NCBI RefSeq assembly: GCF_963678635.1
Contig: NC_087063.1
Span: 15,693,006 to 15,753,005, forward strand
Length of the DNA stretch: 60,000 nt
Direction: 5' to 3'
Source: Symsagittifera roscoffensis
Taxonomy: Eukaryota > Xenacoelomorpha > Acoela > Convolutidae
This document shows positions 1 to 8,189 of this stretch, in pieces. Position 1 is the first letter of the stretch, and each line of letters begins with the position of its first letter. The position numbers and the translations under genes were made by a program. The notes below the pieces were generated by a model. That model saw nothing but the letters and a program-made list of their open reading frames with translations, made no database searches and was not told the DNA's origin.

Positions 1-2966
1 AGTCCATCCGGGAGATATGCATATCCCGGAGACAACGCAAATACTACTCTCAATGTCACCTTGTTGAATGATCCCTCCTTTGTCGCGTCTACCACTTCAC
101 CCATTGACTCCAGGATGTCTTTTATCGCTGGCCATACTGCGTTTTCTGCTGTTGCAGGATCTCTGAGCCTGCTCAGAAAACCTCTACTGTGTAGATGGTC
201 ATTGATGCCAGCAAACACAATCGTTATCGGGTTCATTTCTGTCTGCCTTTGTACCCCTATAGCCAATGACACTGATTGCAATAGGTCTAGGTCAACTGCG
301 GCCAGCATTATGACGTCCGGCCAAAACAAAGACTTAGAGGTGTACACGAACTCTGAATTCGCTACTACCATGATTTTGGCCTTTCTCATCTCTGCTTTGT
401 CGTAGGCGGCGAAGATGGTCTCATCTTTCTTTATCGCTGTCAATCCGCCATATCTCTGGGCATCACTATCTTGGTTCACTAGTTTTGGGTACACTCTCTC
501 CTTCACATGACCAGGGTGTGTCGTCAATTGCCTAAATATCTTCACGTGTTTTCCAATCGGCGCTCTCGCCGTCAGGAATCTTCCTGGCCTTTCTTCACGA
601 TTCCTCTCATCATGGTTCAATCTCACATCTTGCAACGGTCTTGCATTCACAGGTCCTATTGTGTTGTTGGAGGGCAGTCCCTCCAAGTCGGCAAATCTCA
701 AGGCCGTCGTGGAGCTGAAATTTATGCTAGCGGCTATCAACCAGTCTACGCCGGTTATCGAGTACAATCTGTTGACGGATAGCGTCGCTCCATTCAGCAT
801 CCTCCTTGCATCTTCGATGAAGCTCACTCTCTGTAGGTCCAGCTTCATTAGTTCTTCTTTGTATATATGCCAAGGAGACGGTATGGATCGCGACCACATC
901 AATGAGCCTCTGCTCGGTCTTTCCTCTCGACTGGTACTCGTCGTCTCCGATCTAGTGTCCGATCTAGATGTGCCGGCTACTTCTTCGATTGGTTGGTTGA
1001 CAGGTCCTATCCTTCTCCTAGGATGAATTGTCCTCCTCATCGGTGCCTCTCCCAACCGATCCTGTACATCTGTTCTTCGACCTGGTTCACTGGAGCTTTG
1101 TTGCCGGTAATTTATGGCGGCTGGGACCGTACCCAAGCGTGTTTCCAGGTTAGGAGGCACAAAGGTGGTGATCACCGTATCACTCACCGTTCCCTCTTCC
1201 TTCAGCACTCCTGTGTCAAAGAGTTCTGCTTCCAGCTCATCCAACCGTTCTTGGAAGACTCGATTCAACCAAGCTTGTCCTTCGACACTGTCGAAGTGGA
1301 TGCCATCTGTGGTCAGTCTGGCTTGATCCATGGCTCTCAATTCATGTTCAATGTCCATGAGGATCATTCTTCCGGCATTTCTATTTGCTAGGTTTCTCAA
1401 GATGTTGTTCCATCTCATGACTCCCTCGTTGTGCCTTCTTCCTGATACTGTCAGGCTTCTTGTGTTCATTGGCACAGTGCAAACGGTCAGTACCGCGCAA
1501 CTGAACTTCTGCCAGAGAGTAGTAAACAAACACACCATCATTGCTTCCCACAGTGCTTCCTGCTCATCTGATCCTCTGGAGATGTCATTCGTCCCAACTA
1601 AGATCATCACATTGGGTATCTTCCCTGGATTCATCAGCTCCACCATGCGATATAATTGGGCAATCGTCGCGCCTCCAAAGGCCATCACCGTGGTGACCCA
1701 TGAGGTCCTCAAATTCGACAGCACTCTGACTAAGCTGTCTCCCAATATCAGGTGAGATGTCCCGAGTGGTGGTTGCTGCAGGTTCACAGCCGGGCTCCAG
1801 GTAGCTCGATTGAAGCAGGCTCTCGGATCTGTCTCCGGAACTCCCGTGAAATTATACTTTAATTGATTATTCTTCTGCACGTCCATTACACGAGACACTT
1901 TCTTCGCTGGCATCTTCCTTACTTTTCTCTCTGTGATCTTCGAACTCCCCCTGAGTGGCGTCACGTCACTTATCCCTTGTCTGATTATTGTCTGGGAGAG
2001 TTGTACTCTGCCCGTATCGTCAATCGTTCCATAGGGTGCAGTCACCCCGGAACCTGGTGCATTCTTGTTAGCGACCAATCGTCCAGCGGTCTCTATCAGT
2101 TTTCTCACTGTCTGTTCTACGACGGGATCACCCAAGGTGTCACTAGGATCCGGGATTGTTACTCGGTTCGTCTCTGCTGGAAGCCGTGTCTCCGTTGTTT
2201 GACTCATTTCTCGAGGTGTCAAGAGCTCCATCGGGGACTGCCCACGAGGAATATCCCTTGCAGGTATCACTTTCTCAATGGACGTCGTCAACGCCACCTG
2301 CTCCGATCGCTCTTTGTATTCCTGCCTTAAGCGTTCGATCTCTTGACCCTGCTTTTTGTTGCAGTCTTCAAACAACTTTCTCCACATGTCCCGGTCTTCC
2401 TCCATCGCCAGCATGGTCTTCGTCATATCGTTTAACTCCTTCTTCGTACTTCTCAACTGATCGTTCATCTCGTCCAGATCTTGTATGGTTTGGTTCGTCT
2501 GAACCTTCTGTGTTACTTTCGCCCCTTTTGGTGGCACAGCTGCTCTCAGTGGTGAACCAGACGAGGTCGCCTCGCTGTTCATCTCCCGATGCATTCTCGT
2601 CAGCCCAGGTTTGGGCTTGGAGGGCATTGGCATCTCACCTGGTTGGTAAGTCCTAGAACTTCCCAACCCAGGCTCATTCGCCAAGTCACTCCCTGAGAGA
2701 GCCCCGTTTCTCCACCTCATCACTCTCATGTTCGGGCGGTCTAGTACTCCTCTTTCTCCATATGCTGCCATCAACAGGACCTCCGTGGGGCGGTCCCCAC
2801 GGTTGTCGTGCCCCAAGATGTTAATCAGGGCGGTCAGCAACATGACCACCTCTGGGTCCTCCAGAGCGAAGTCTCGTTCGATCAGCCGACGATAGATCGC
2901 ATCTACCATCGGTCCTACATATGCCTCTGCCAGGTCCATCAATTCATCCAGGTTGAAATTGTCCAT
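1..2966 (-). CDS. Unit A ORF3 polyprotein, N-terminal 988 codons, with two SGNH-hydrolase-like domains
   Basis: I read every in-frame codon from the ATG at 2966 to the window edge and found no stop. Residues 1-80 are a helical N-terminus beginning MDNFNLDELM. Residues about 150-240 are charged and predicted coiled coil. Around 405-560 is an SGNH/GDSL-type domain: GDS with Ser411, a glycine block FGGA near 430, GTND with Asn460, and DGIHFD with Asp554 and His557, which are the block I, II, III and V residues of that superfamily. A second, weaker SGNH-like domain follows with ANSEF (Ser871) and FAGINDHLH (Asn922). Members of the superfamily are esterases or lipases; the substrate here is unknown. 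ORF3 starts 397 bp after the pol stop. It aligns with C 49407-46400 and B 25858-23100. Start choice: the first ATG, also conserved in C. The C-terminal two thirds lie outside the window. Confidence 0.8.
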   Translation of the reverse strand, partial: MDNFNLDELMDLAEAYVGPMVDAIYRRLIERDFALEDPEVVMLLTALINILGHDNRGDRPTEVLLMAAYGERGVLDRPNMRVMRWRNGALSGSDLANEPGLGSSRTYQPGEMPMPSKPKPGLTRMHREMNSEATSSGSPLRAAVPPKGAKVTQKVQTNQTIQDLDEMNDQLRSTKKELNDMTKTMLAMEEDRDMWRKLFEDCNKKQGQEIERLRQEYKERSEQVALTTSIEKVIPARDIPRGQSPMELLTPREMSQTTETRLPAETNRVTIPDPSDTLGDPVVEQTVRKLIETAGRLVANKNAPGSGVTAPYGTIDDTGRVQLSQTIIRQGISDVTPLRGSSKITERKVRKMPAKKVSRVMDVQKNNQLKYNFTGVPETDPRACFNRATWSPAVNLQQPPLGTSHLILGDSLVRVLSNLRTSWVTTVMAFGGATIAQLYRMVELMNPGKIPNVMILVGTNDISRGSDEQEALWEAMMVCLFTTLWQKFSCAVLTVCTVPMNTRSLTVSGRRHNEGVMRWNNILRNLANRNAGRMILMDIEHELRAMDQARLTTDGIHFDSVEGQAWLNRVFQERLDELEAELFDTGVLKEEGTVSDTVITTFVPPNLETRLGTVPAAINYRQQSSSEPGRRTDVQDRLGEAPMRRTIHPRRRIGPVNQPIEEVAGTSRSDTRSETTSTSREERPSRGSLMWSRSIPSPWHIYKEELMKLDLQRVSFIEDARRMLNGATLSVNRLYSITGVDWLIAASINFSSTTALRFADLEGLPSNNTIGPVNARPLQDVRLNHDERNREERPGRFLTARAPIGKHVKIFRQLTTHPGHVKERVYPKLVNQDSDAQRYGGLTAIKKDETIFAAYDKAEMRKAKIMVVANSEFVYTSKSLFWPDVIMLAAVDLDLLQSVSLAIGVQRQTEMNPITIVFAGINDHLHSRGFLSRLRDPATAENAVWPAIKDILESMGEVVDATKEGSFNKVTLRVVFALSPGYAYLPDG

Positions 2967-3362
2967 ACTGTTCTTTCCAAGTTTGATTTGATTTCGATTT
3001 CAAGTTTTGACTCAAGTGAGCAATTAAATGATCAATCAGGATCTAGAAAAGAAATCACGAATGTCACACTTGTCAATTTCACCTTAACATACATCGTTAA
3101 AATTTGCTTAAAGACAGTTCAGATAAAAAGATATTTATCCTAAAATTTATTAAAATCAATTGGTCTCTAAAATTTTGGAATTCGACCTAAGATTGGACAG
3201 TCCAAACTTTGGATCTATTCCCAAGATCGTCATTTAGTTGTTCATGGTCACTAACCCCTACTTACCCATGATCTTAATAACCTAACACATAACATAACAT
3301 AACGCACCTCTCACATATTACACACAACTTTGTCTTTGGCCTAACACCCTCTCGCACATCAC
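2967..3362 (-). other. Unit A spacer between pol and ORF3
   Basis: This stretch holds no open frame that is conserved between A and C, although the DNA itself is conserved in C (49408-49803). It is AT-rich and contains a short ATAAC repeat (about 3280-3304) that has an extra unit in C. It must hold whatever lets ORF3 be expressed (internal promoter, splice acceptor or ribosome entry), but I cannot identify a specific signal. Confidence 0.6.
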
Positions 3363-3860
3363 TCAGCCTATACTTAAGTAATATTTCTTATGTAGATATA
3401 CTTGTATGTTCGTATCAGAGAATATCACGTGTACAAGCGCGTACAATTCCCGAGGATGCAGTCTTCCTCTATTTGGATCGTACACTGGAAGCGAAAGCTC
3501 CTTCACGTCCATTTCCACAAGGAAGTCCCTCAGCCTCGTCAAAGACAAGACTAGGTTTTCTGGGTCCACGTGCTGCTTCTCTGTCGCCCTCGTTACCAAG
3601 AAGCATAAGTACTTTCCCGGTATTTGCGACACCGCCGGGGGTAAGGCTGCTACGCCCCCTATCCCTGGTCTTTGCTTCCAAAGGAATTCCACGTTTTTAT
3701 ATTCCCTCTTAAAATCTGCCGCTAGCGCCGTCCTAAAACTCATGTCTGCGGTGATAGCTACCGCACATGTTCTGTTTGTGAGTATGAAATCACTGTCTGT
3801 TAGTATTATGTTACTAGAATATTCATTTGGTAAATTAAAATATGACTCAACTACCCTGCC
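3363..3860 (-). other. Macro-like (ADP-ribose-binding fold) domain at the C-terminus of unit A Pol
   Basis: The last about 155 residues of Pol show the pattern of the TARG1/Poa1 group of macrodomains: TADMSFRTALAADFKREY, then GIGGVAALP, then KYLCFLVTRATEK, then SLTRLRDFLVEMDVKELSLP, then RGRLHPRELYALVHVIF and a final strand IQVYLH. In that group an FKxxF lysine and an Asp in the GCGLD-type loop act in ADP-ribosyl hydrolysis. Here the FKREY lysine is kept, but the loop reads YDPNRGRL, so the Asp position looks like Gly. The domain is conserved in B (26332-26841) and C (49804-50300). Assignment is by pattern only; a dead or binding-only macrodomain is possible. Confidence 0.6.
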
Positions 3861-6800
3861 TATGTCAGGTTTCTTAGGTTCTTCACCTGTTTCTGCTTCT
3901 AAGTTTCCTGTTTCTCTTGCTATTCTCAATTTTTTTATTATCAAGTTTTCAGTGTGGGTAAGTCCTACCCCCACTCCCCGGACAAAAATATCCATCGGCG
4001 TCCCCGTCGATCGCATACCGGGTATTAAGTCAAGATTAGAAGCTGGAATGAGAAGTTGTCCTTCCTGGGCAGCCCAGGAAGGATCATCTCGTTCGGTCTT
4101 AATGTATCTCGCGCTTTCGCGATCTACGTCTTGAATCGTAACGCTGGTCTTTTCAGGGTCTGATGTCATTTCGTTCAGCCACTCTAAGACACGCAGGTTC
4201 GTCAGGTCTTGTTCATTTGACTGCTGTTGCTCATCGTCGAACTCCACCTCGGGTTTCGACCAGTCGTCAACCCACTCATCGTTGTGATCATCGACTATGT
4301 CAATGTCCTGTGACACTGTTATTTCCTCTAAACCCACTACTTCCTCCACTATTTTCTTTAGATCTATCCTATCCACTACAAAGTCGTCACCGTAAGGATT
4401 GTATTTCTTTCTTAGTCTCGTCCCGTCTTTCTGACGAGTCTGCATCGTGAACGGAAGATCTGGTTCCATGTTCTTGGGAACCTCTGTCTGTTCGGAATCC
4501 TGCCAATCTTCCTCTGCGTAGGGCAAGGTTTCATCGTCCGCTTCGATCTGTTCGTTTGGATCCAGGTCCAATGGTGTATCCGTACCTTCCTCTACGACTT
4601 CGTTTCCATCGTTCTTCTCCCTGGTGCCTTTTTCATTGACCTCACAAGCAGGATCCATCATTAGATAATCCCCCTCTTCCATGTCTGCTGGTATACACCA
4701 GTCTTCTGTCGATGGATTGTGTGGCTTGATGTTCTCGTAGTGGGCGGCTCGGCCAGTACTCAGTCTATAAAAGCGTCCCTCTTGGTGCACCTCTGTAATC
4801 ATGAAGGGTCCCCTCCACTTCTTCAGAAGCTTTTTTGTCCCTTTCGGTGGTATAACGTTCTGAAATACCCATACGTAGTCTCCCACCGAGTAAGCCTTTG
4901 CACCAGCTGCTTTCTTGTCAAATCTTTTCCTCTGCCTTGCCTGTGCCTGCTGAGTGTTTCGTCTACACAAGTCGTTCAACTCCTGTTGGCGTCTGATCAC
5001 ATCCCTCACGTAGACCTGTGGGGATGTTTTCTTTCCCTCATACTCTGGGTAGAAGAATGTCAAAGGTAAAGACTTCTCGTGTCCCGTCAGCATCATGTGT
5101 GGACTGACTCCAGTGGTGGAGTGTTGCGTGCTATTATAAGCTCCCATCACCTGTGGAAGGTATCTGTCCCAATCGGTCATGTACCTGGAACAATATACCC
5201 TCAGCATCGACACTAACGTCCTATTCTGTCTTTCTACTAAGCCATTCGTCTGAGGGTGGTATGTCGTGGAGTGAGCCTGAGCGACTTGTGACCGTCTCAT
5301 AAGCTCTTTCGTAAGCTCGCCTACGAAAGCCGTTCCATTGTCCGATTGAAACGTCATTGGACATCCGTGTCTTGCTATCCACGTCTTGATCAGGTGGTCG
5401 CATGTCTCTTCCGCCGAGGCAGTTATGCAGGGCACGGCCTCTGCATACTTCGTGAAGTGATCTATCATGACCAAGACTTGGTTGTAACCGCTGTCTGTCA
5501 TGCATATCTTCTGGTGATCTATCTGCACCACCTCGTTGAATTCAGACGACTCAATTGATTGTAAAGGAAATCGCAACTTCCTAGGATCCTTGACCTGTTG
5601 GCATGACAGACATGCTGTCACCCATTTCTCGCATGCCTTTTTCATCCCAGGCCACTCTAAGCGCTTCAGGATCCTCTGATACACTTTGTCGATCCCTTGA
5701 TGGCCCATCTGATCATGCGACCTGAATAATAGTTCTGTCTGATAGAGTTGCGGCAACACTATCGCGTTATATTTGTATAAGACCTTGTCTTCTTCTCTTC
5801 TCCTGCAAGCCACGATCCCGTCCTTGTTCAGATATAATCTCCCCTCCTTCTGCATGAAGTATTGTCTCAGGATCCTATAGCTGTCTTCTTCCAGATCACC
5901 TTTGTCAGGTGCACCGTTTTCTATCCACCTTTTTAGGTGGCTTGTCATGCGATCATTTCTCTGCGCCCTTAGAAGGTCCGAGAGTCTGTATCTCGCCTTC
6001 AAGTACGTCTTCGTGACTCTCATCTGACTGTCCAGCTCGTTGGGCTGATGTGTGTCTTCTTCCATCTTAACGCACCAAATCTTCGCCAACGGTTGTGTTT
6101 CTTGCTGAAACGGCTGAAGATCAGTCCTGACTACCTCTTTCTGTGGCAACAGGCTTATCGAACGTTTCGATACCGCTATTGTTTCTAAGTCATCCGCTGC
6201 GTTGTCAAAGACACTTTCGCTCGGTATAAGGTAGCGATCACTGTCAGGATCCTGGTACACCTCTCTGTCCAGGTTTCTCGCCCGAGTTTCCACTAGTAGC
6301 GTGTGTATCGCCAGTTCTGACAGTTCTGATCCCGAGGTCGAATCCCTGTCTGAATAGGTGTTCATTCTCGAGCTTTCTGACTTATCATCCGTCGAAGGTG
6401 TTGTGCTGGAGACTGCACGCTCCTCCAGATCATGTCCGTATTTCCTTCGCATCCATCTGAACTCCCCGGACAAAACTTTGTTCTCTAGGTCCTGTTTCTC
6501 ATCAGGAATTTTCTCGTCTATCTCGGACTCCCCGGACAAATTCACTTGTCCCGGGTGTTGATCTTGTGATTGCTGGTTTTTCTCCTCATCCTTCTCCCCG
6601 GACAAATAGTCTTGCAGCAGATTTTGTTCTACCTCTTCACCCTCTTTTTCCCGGTCTACAAAGGTGACGGTTTTCTTTCGCTTGCTGCTCCCCTGTTCTT
6701 TCCGTCCGTAAGAAGTACTGGTTAAAATCTCTTGGGGTATTGAGGATACTAGTTGCTGAACTATTGTCCTACAATCCCTCTTGTTCTCTTCGTGCTGTTG

Positions 6801-8189
6801 TCTGGACGGCATGATCTTCACTTTCTTACTGACTGTTAGCGATGCCACTGCTGCTGTCCACTCGGGGTCATCTCTGGTCACTTCTCTTTCTAACAATCCA
6901 CCCAGCATCCGCATTACTTGTGGAGTGACTTGCACCGTTTTATCCAATAATGAGAGGCTGTTTATATTCATGCGAGAGAGTTCTTGCTGGACCAGGTTCG
7001 AGCGCAGCAACAAATCTAAGGGGACTGGATCCTCCTTGGACAGGATCTTTATCTCAGCTGCTTTCTCTACAGGTAACTCAGGATGCCCTGGAATTGGATG
7101 TCCAGACTTATCCAACCATCTCGTTAAGGGAAGCGCTTCATAAGTTTCTTTGTCCAGAAACGAGAATCCCTCCTTTACTTCCGCCTGATTGGCCTGCTTC
7201 TGCTCCAATCTTTCATAGAACTCAGTTTTCTTGCTGAGACTGTCAGCATTCTGATGTTTATCACGCATCCTATGTTCGATTATCATATGGTAGCCATCCA
7301 ATCTGACTATCCATCTACCAATATAACTCTGATCCATCGAGTAGGTCTTCAACCAGGATAACGCTCTGTTGTCCACGCGTAACTTGAAGGGAGCGCTCCC
7401 CAAGTATGCACGGTACTTTTCCACGAAGGTGACTACTGCAAACATTTCTGCTTTCGGTGCGCCATATTTCATCTCTGTGTCACTCAAGACCTTGCTGCCG
7501 TATGCAATGGGACGGAGGACTGTTCTTCCGTTCCATTCTTGCTCTTGATGCAATATTCCTGAGAGGTAGTAATTGGCAAACCCTAGGAAGCTCATGAGCT
7601 GTGTGTCCGTTCTAGGAGCTTTCCATGTCAGCACAGCCTCTACTGCTTCTGGATCTGGCCTCACACCATGCCGGTCCACCATTCTTCCCAGGTACTTGAT
7701 CGAATCCCTAAGGATTTCACATTTCGATGGTTTGCAATTCAAGCCTGCTCTTTTCATACATCCGAAGACCTCATCGAGTCGATCAATGTGATCCTCCAGG
7801 GTTGGTGTCGCTATGACTACGTCATCCACGTAGCACATCAAGAGATTCCCGTACTTTTTGGTCACTCCTGTCAAAGCCTGAGCCATCAGCCTTTGAAAGG
7901 TTGCTGTTGCATTGCACAAGCCGAAGGGCATCCTCTTCCACTGGTACAACCCCAATTCGCACGCGAATCCGGTTTTCTCCCTGTCCTTCTTTCGCAGAGG
8001 AACCTGCCAGAAGGCAGAACCCAAGTCCAATGTGGTGAAGAACTTTGCATCACCAAGTTTGGATAGGCTCTCGTCTATTCGTGGTATCGGGTACGCATCT
8101 TTAATCGTTACCGCGTTCAAGTAACGAAAGTCACAACAAAATCTAAGCTGCCCCCTTTCTTTTTCGCCATTACTACTCCGCAAGCCCAT
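3363..8189 (-). CDS. pol: Unit A Pol: RT, RNase H, integrase, C-terminal macro-like domain (1608 codons)
   Basis: RT motifs: LDLGSAF with Asp55 (motif A), FGLCNATATFQ near 89-99 (motif B) and YVDD at 120-123 (motif C). RNase H shows VDNRALSWL (about 272-280) and HQNADSLSKK (312-321), but 67 codons are missing after residue 208 (LGFANYY), including the first catalytic Asp (DTDAS in B and C). Integrase: HHCC zinc region near 824-868, catalytic core with Asp about 890 (VQIDHQ), Asp about 949 (FQSDNG) and Glu about 985 (NGLVERQ), then a GPY/F module (KKWRGPFMITEV) near 1126. A linker at about 480-640 repeats LSGE three times. Residues about 1450-1608 resemble a macrodomain. The frame opens after a 1-nt loss in a C run at about 8151-8155, so the apparent N-terminus is not real; the RT N-terminus is in the preceding frame. 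Confidence 0.93.
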   Translation of the reverse strand: MGLRSSNGEKERGQLRFCCDFRYLNAVTIKDAYPIPRIDESLSKLGDAKFFTTLDLGSAFWQVPLRKKDREKTGFACELGLYQWKRMPFGLCNATATFQRLMAQALTGVTKKYGNLLMCYVDDVVIATPTLEDHIDRLDEVFGCMKRAGLNCKPSKCEILRDSIKYLGRMVDRHGVRPDPEAVEAVLTWKAPRTDTQLMSFLGFANYYLSGILHQEQEWNGRTVLRPIAYGSKVLSDTEMKYGAPKAEMFAVVTFVEKYRAYLGSAPFKLRVDNRALSWLKTYSMDQSYIGRWIVRLDGYHMIIEHRMRDKHQNADSLSKKTEFYERLEQKQANQAEVKEGFSFLDKETYEALPLTRWLDKSGHPIPGHPELPVEKAAEIKILSKEDPVPLDLLLRSNLVQQELSRMNINSLSLLDKTVQVTPQVMRMLGGLLEREVTRDDPEWTAAVASLTVSKKVKIMPSRQQHEENKRDCRTIVQQLVSSIPQEILTSTSYGRKEQGSSKRKKTVTFVDREKEGEEVEQNLLQDYLSGEKDEEKNQQSQDQHPGQVNLSGESEIDEKIPDEKQDLENKVLSGEFRWMRRKYGHDLEERAVSSTTPSTDDKSESSRMNTYSDRDSTSGSELSELAIHTLLVETRARNLDREVYQDPDSDRYLIPSESVFDNAADDLETIAVSKRSISLLPQKEVVRTDLQPFQQETQPLAKIWCVKMEEDTHQPNELDSQMRVTKTYLKARYRLSDLLRAQRNDRMTSHLKRWIENGAPDKGDLEEDSYRILRQYFMQKEGRLYLNKDGIVACRRREEDKVLYKYNAIVLPQLYQTELLFRSHDQMGHQGIDKVYQRILKRLEWPGMKKACEKWVTACLSCQQVKDPRKLRFPLQSIESSEFNEVVQIDHQKICMTDSGYNQVLVMIDHFTKYAEAVPCITASAEETCDHLIKTWIARHGCPMTFQSDNGTAFVGELTKELMRRSQVAQAHSTTYHPQTNGLVERQNRTLVSMLRVYCSRYMTDWDRYLPQVMGAYNSTQHSTTGVSPHMMLTGHEKSLPLTFFYPEYEGKKTSPQVYVRDVIRRQQELNDLCRRNTQQAQARQRKRFDKKAAGAKAYSVGDYVWVFQNVIPPKGTKKLLKKWRGPFMITEVHQEGRFYRLSTGRAAHYENIKPHNPSTEDWCIPADMEEGDYLMMDPACEVNEKGTREKNDGNEVVEEGTDTPLDLDPNEQIEADDETLPYAEEDWQDSEQTEVPKNMEPDLPFTMQTRQKDGTRLRKKYNPYGDDFVVDRIDLKKIVEEVVGLEEITVSQDIDIVDDHNDEWVDDWSKPEVEFDDEQQQSNEQDLTNLRVLEWLNEMTSDPEKTSVTIQDVDRESARYIKTERDDPSWAAQEGQLLIPASNLDLIPGMRSTGTPMDIFVRGVGVGLTHTENLIIKKLRIARETGNLEAETGEEPKKPDIGRVVESYFNLPNEYSSNIILTDSDFILTNRTCAVAITADMSFRTALAADFKREYKNVEFLWKQRPGIGGVAALPPAVSQIPGKYLCFLVTRATEKQHVDPENLVLSLTRLRDFLVEMDVKELSLPVYDPNRGRLHPRELYALVHVIFSDTNIQVYLHKKYYLSIG
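3952..3991 (-). promoter_or_regulatory. 40-nt block identical in units A, B and C (candidate central polypurine tract)
   Basis: Positions 3952-3991 match 27286-27325 and 50391-50430 at all 40 bases, although the surrounding genes of B differ widely from A and C. The block codes for IFVRGVGVGLTHT just before the macro-like domain, and every synonymous position is the same. On the sense strand it reads TTTGTCCGGGGAGTGGGGG followed by TAGGACTTACCCAC, and it contains the TCCGGGGAGT core that also abuts the inferred 3' LTR. A cis-acting role at DNA or RNA level is the likely reason. The plus strand also shows GGTAAGT, a splice-donor consensus, probably by chance. Confidence 0.6.
6461..6606 (-). 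repeat. Three spaced copies of the TTGTCCGGGGAG motif in the unit A pol linker
   Basis: The plus strand reads CTCCCCGGACAAA at about 6463-6475, 6528-6540 and 6594-6606, spaced 65-66 nt. Each codes for LSGE (KVLSGEF, NLSGESE, YLSGEKD) in a charged linker between RNase H and integrase. The same DNA core is found in another reading frame at 3972-3988 and beside the LTR starts of B and C, which favours a nucleic-acid role over a peptide one. C keeps all three copies (52894-53036); B keeps two. Confidence 0.6.

Noticed and set aside
3270-3304. Telomere-like CCTAA repeat
   Set aside because: Only one or two CCTAA units within an ATAAC repeat; also seen near 37040, too short to mean telomere.
3955-3965. 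Splice donor GGTAAGT on the plus strand in the 40-nt block
   Set aside because: All genes are on the minus strand; no plus-strand exon pattern around it.
3406-4134. Plus-strand frame of 242 codons
   Set aside because: It is the complement of the macro-domain end of unit A Pol; no conserved protein pattern, and the minus frame has clear domains.
4800-4900. Integrase chromodomain
   Set aside because: After the GPY/F module I see an acidic linker and the macro-like region, with no aromatic-cage chromodomain pattern.
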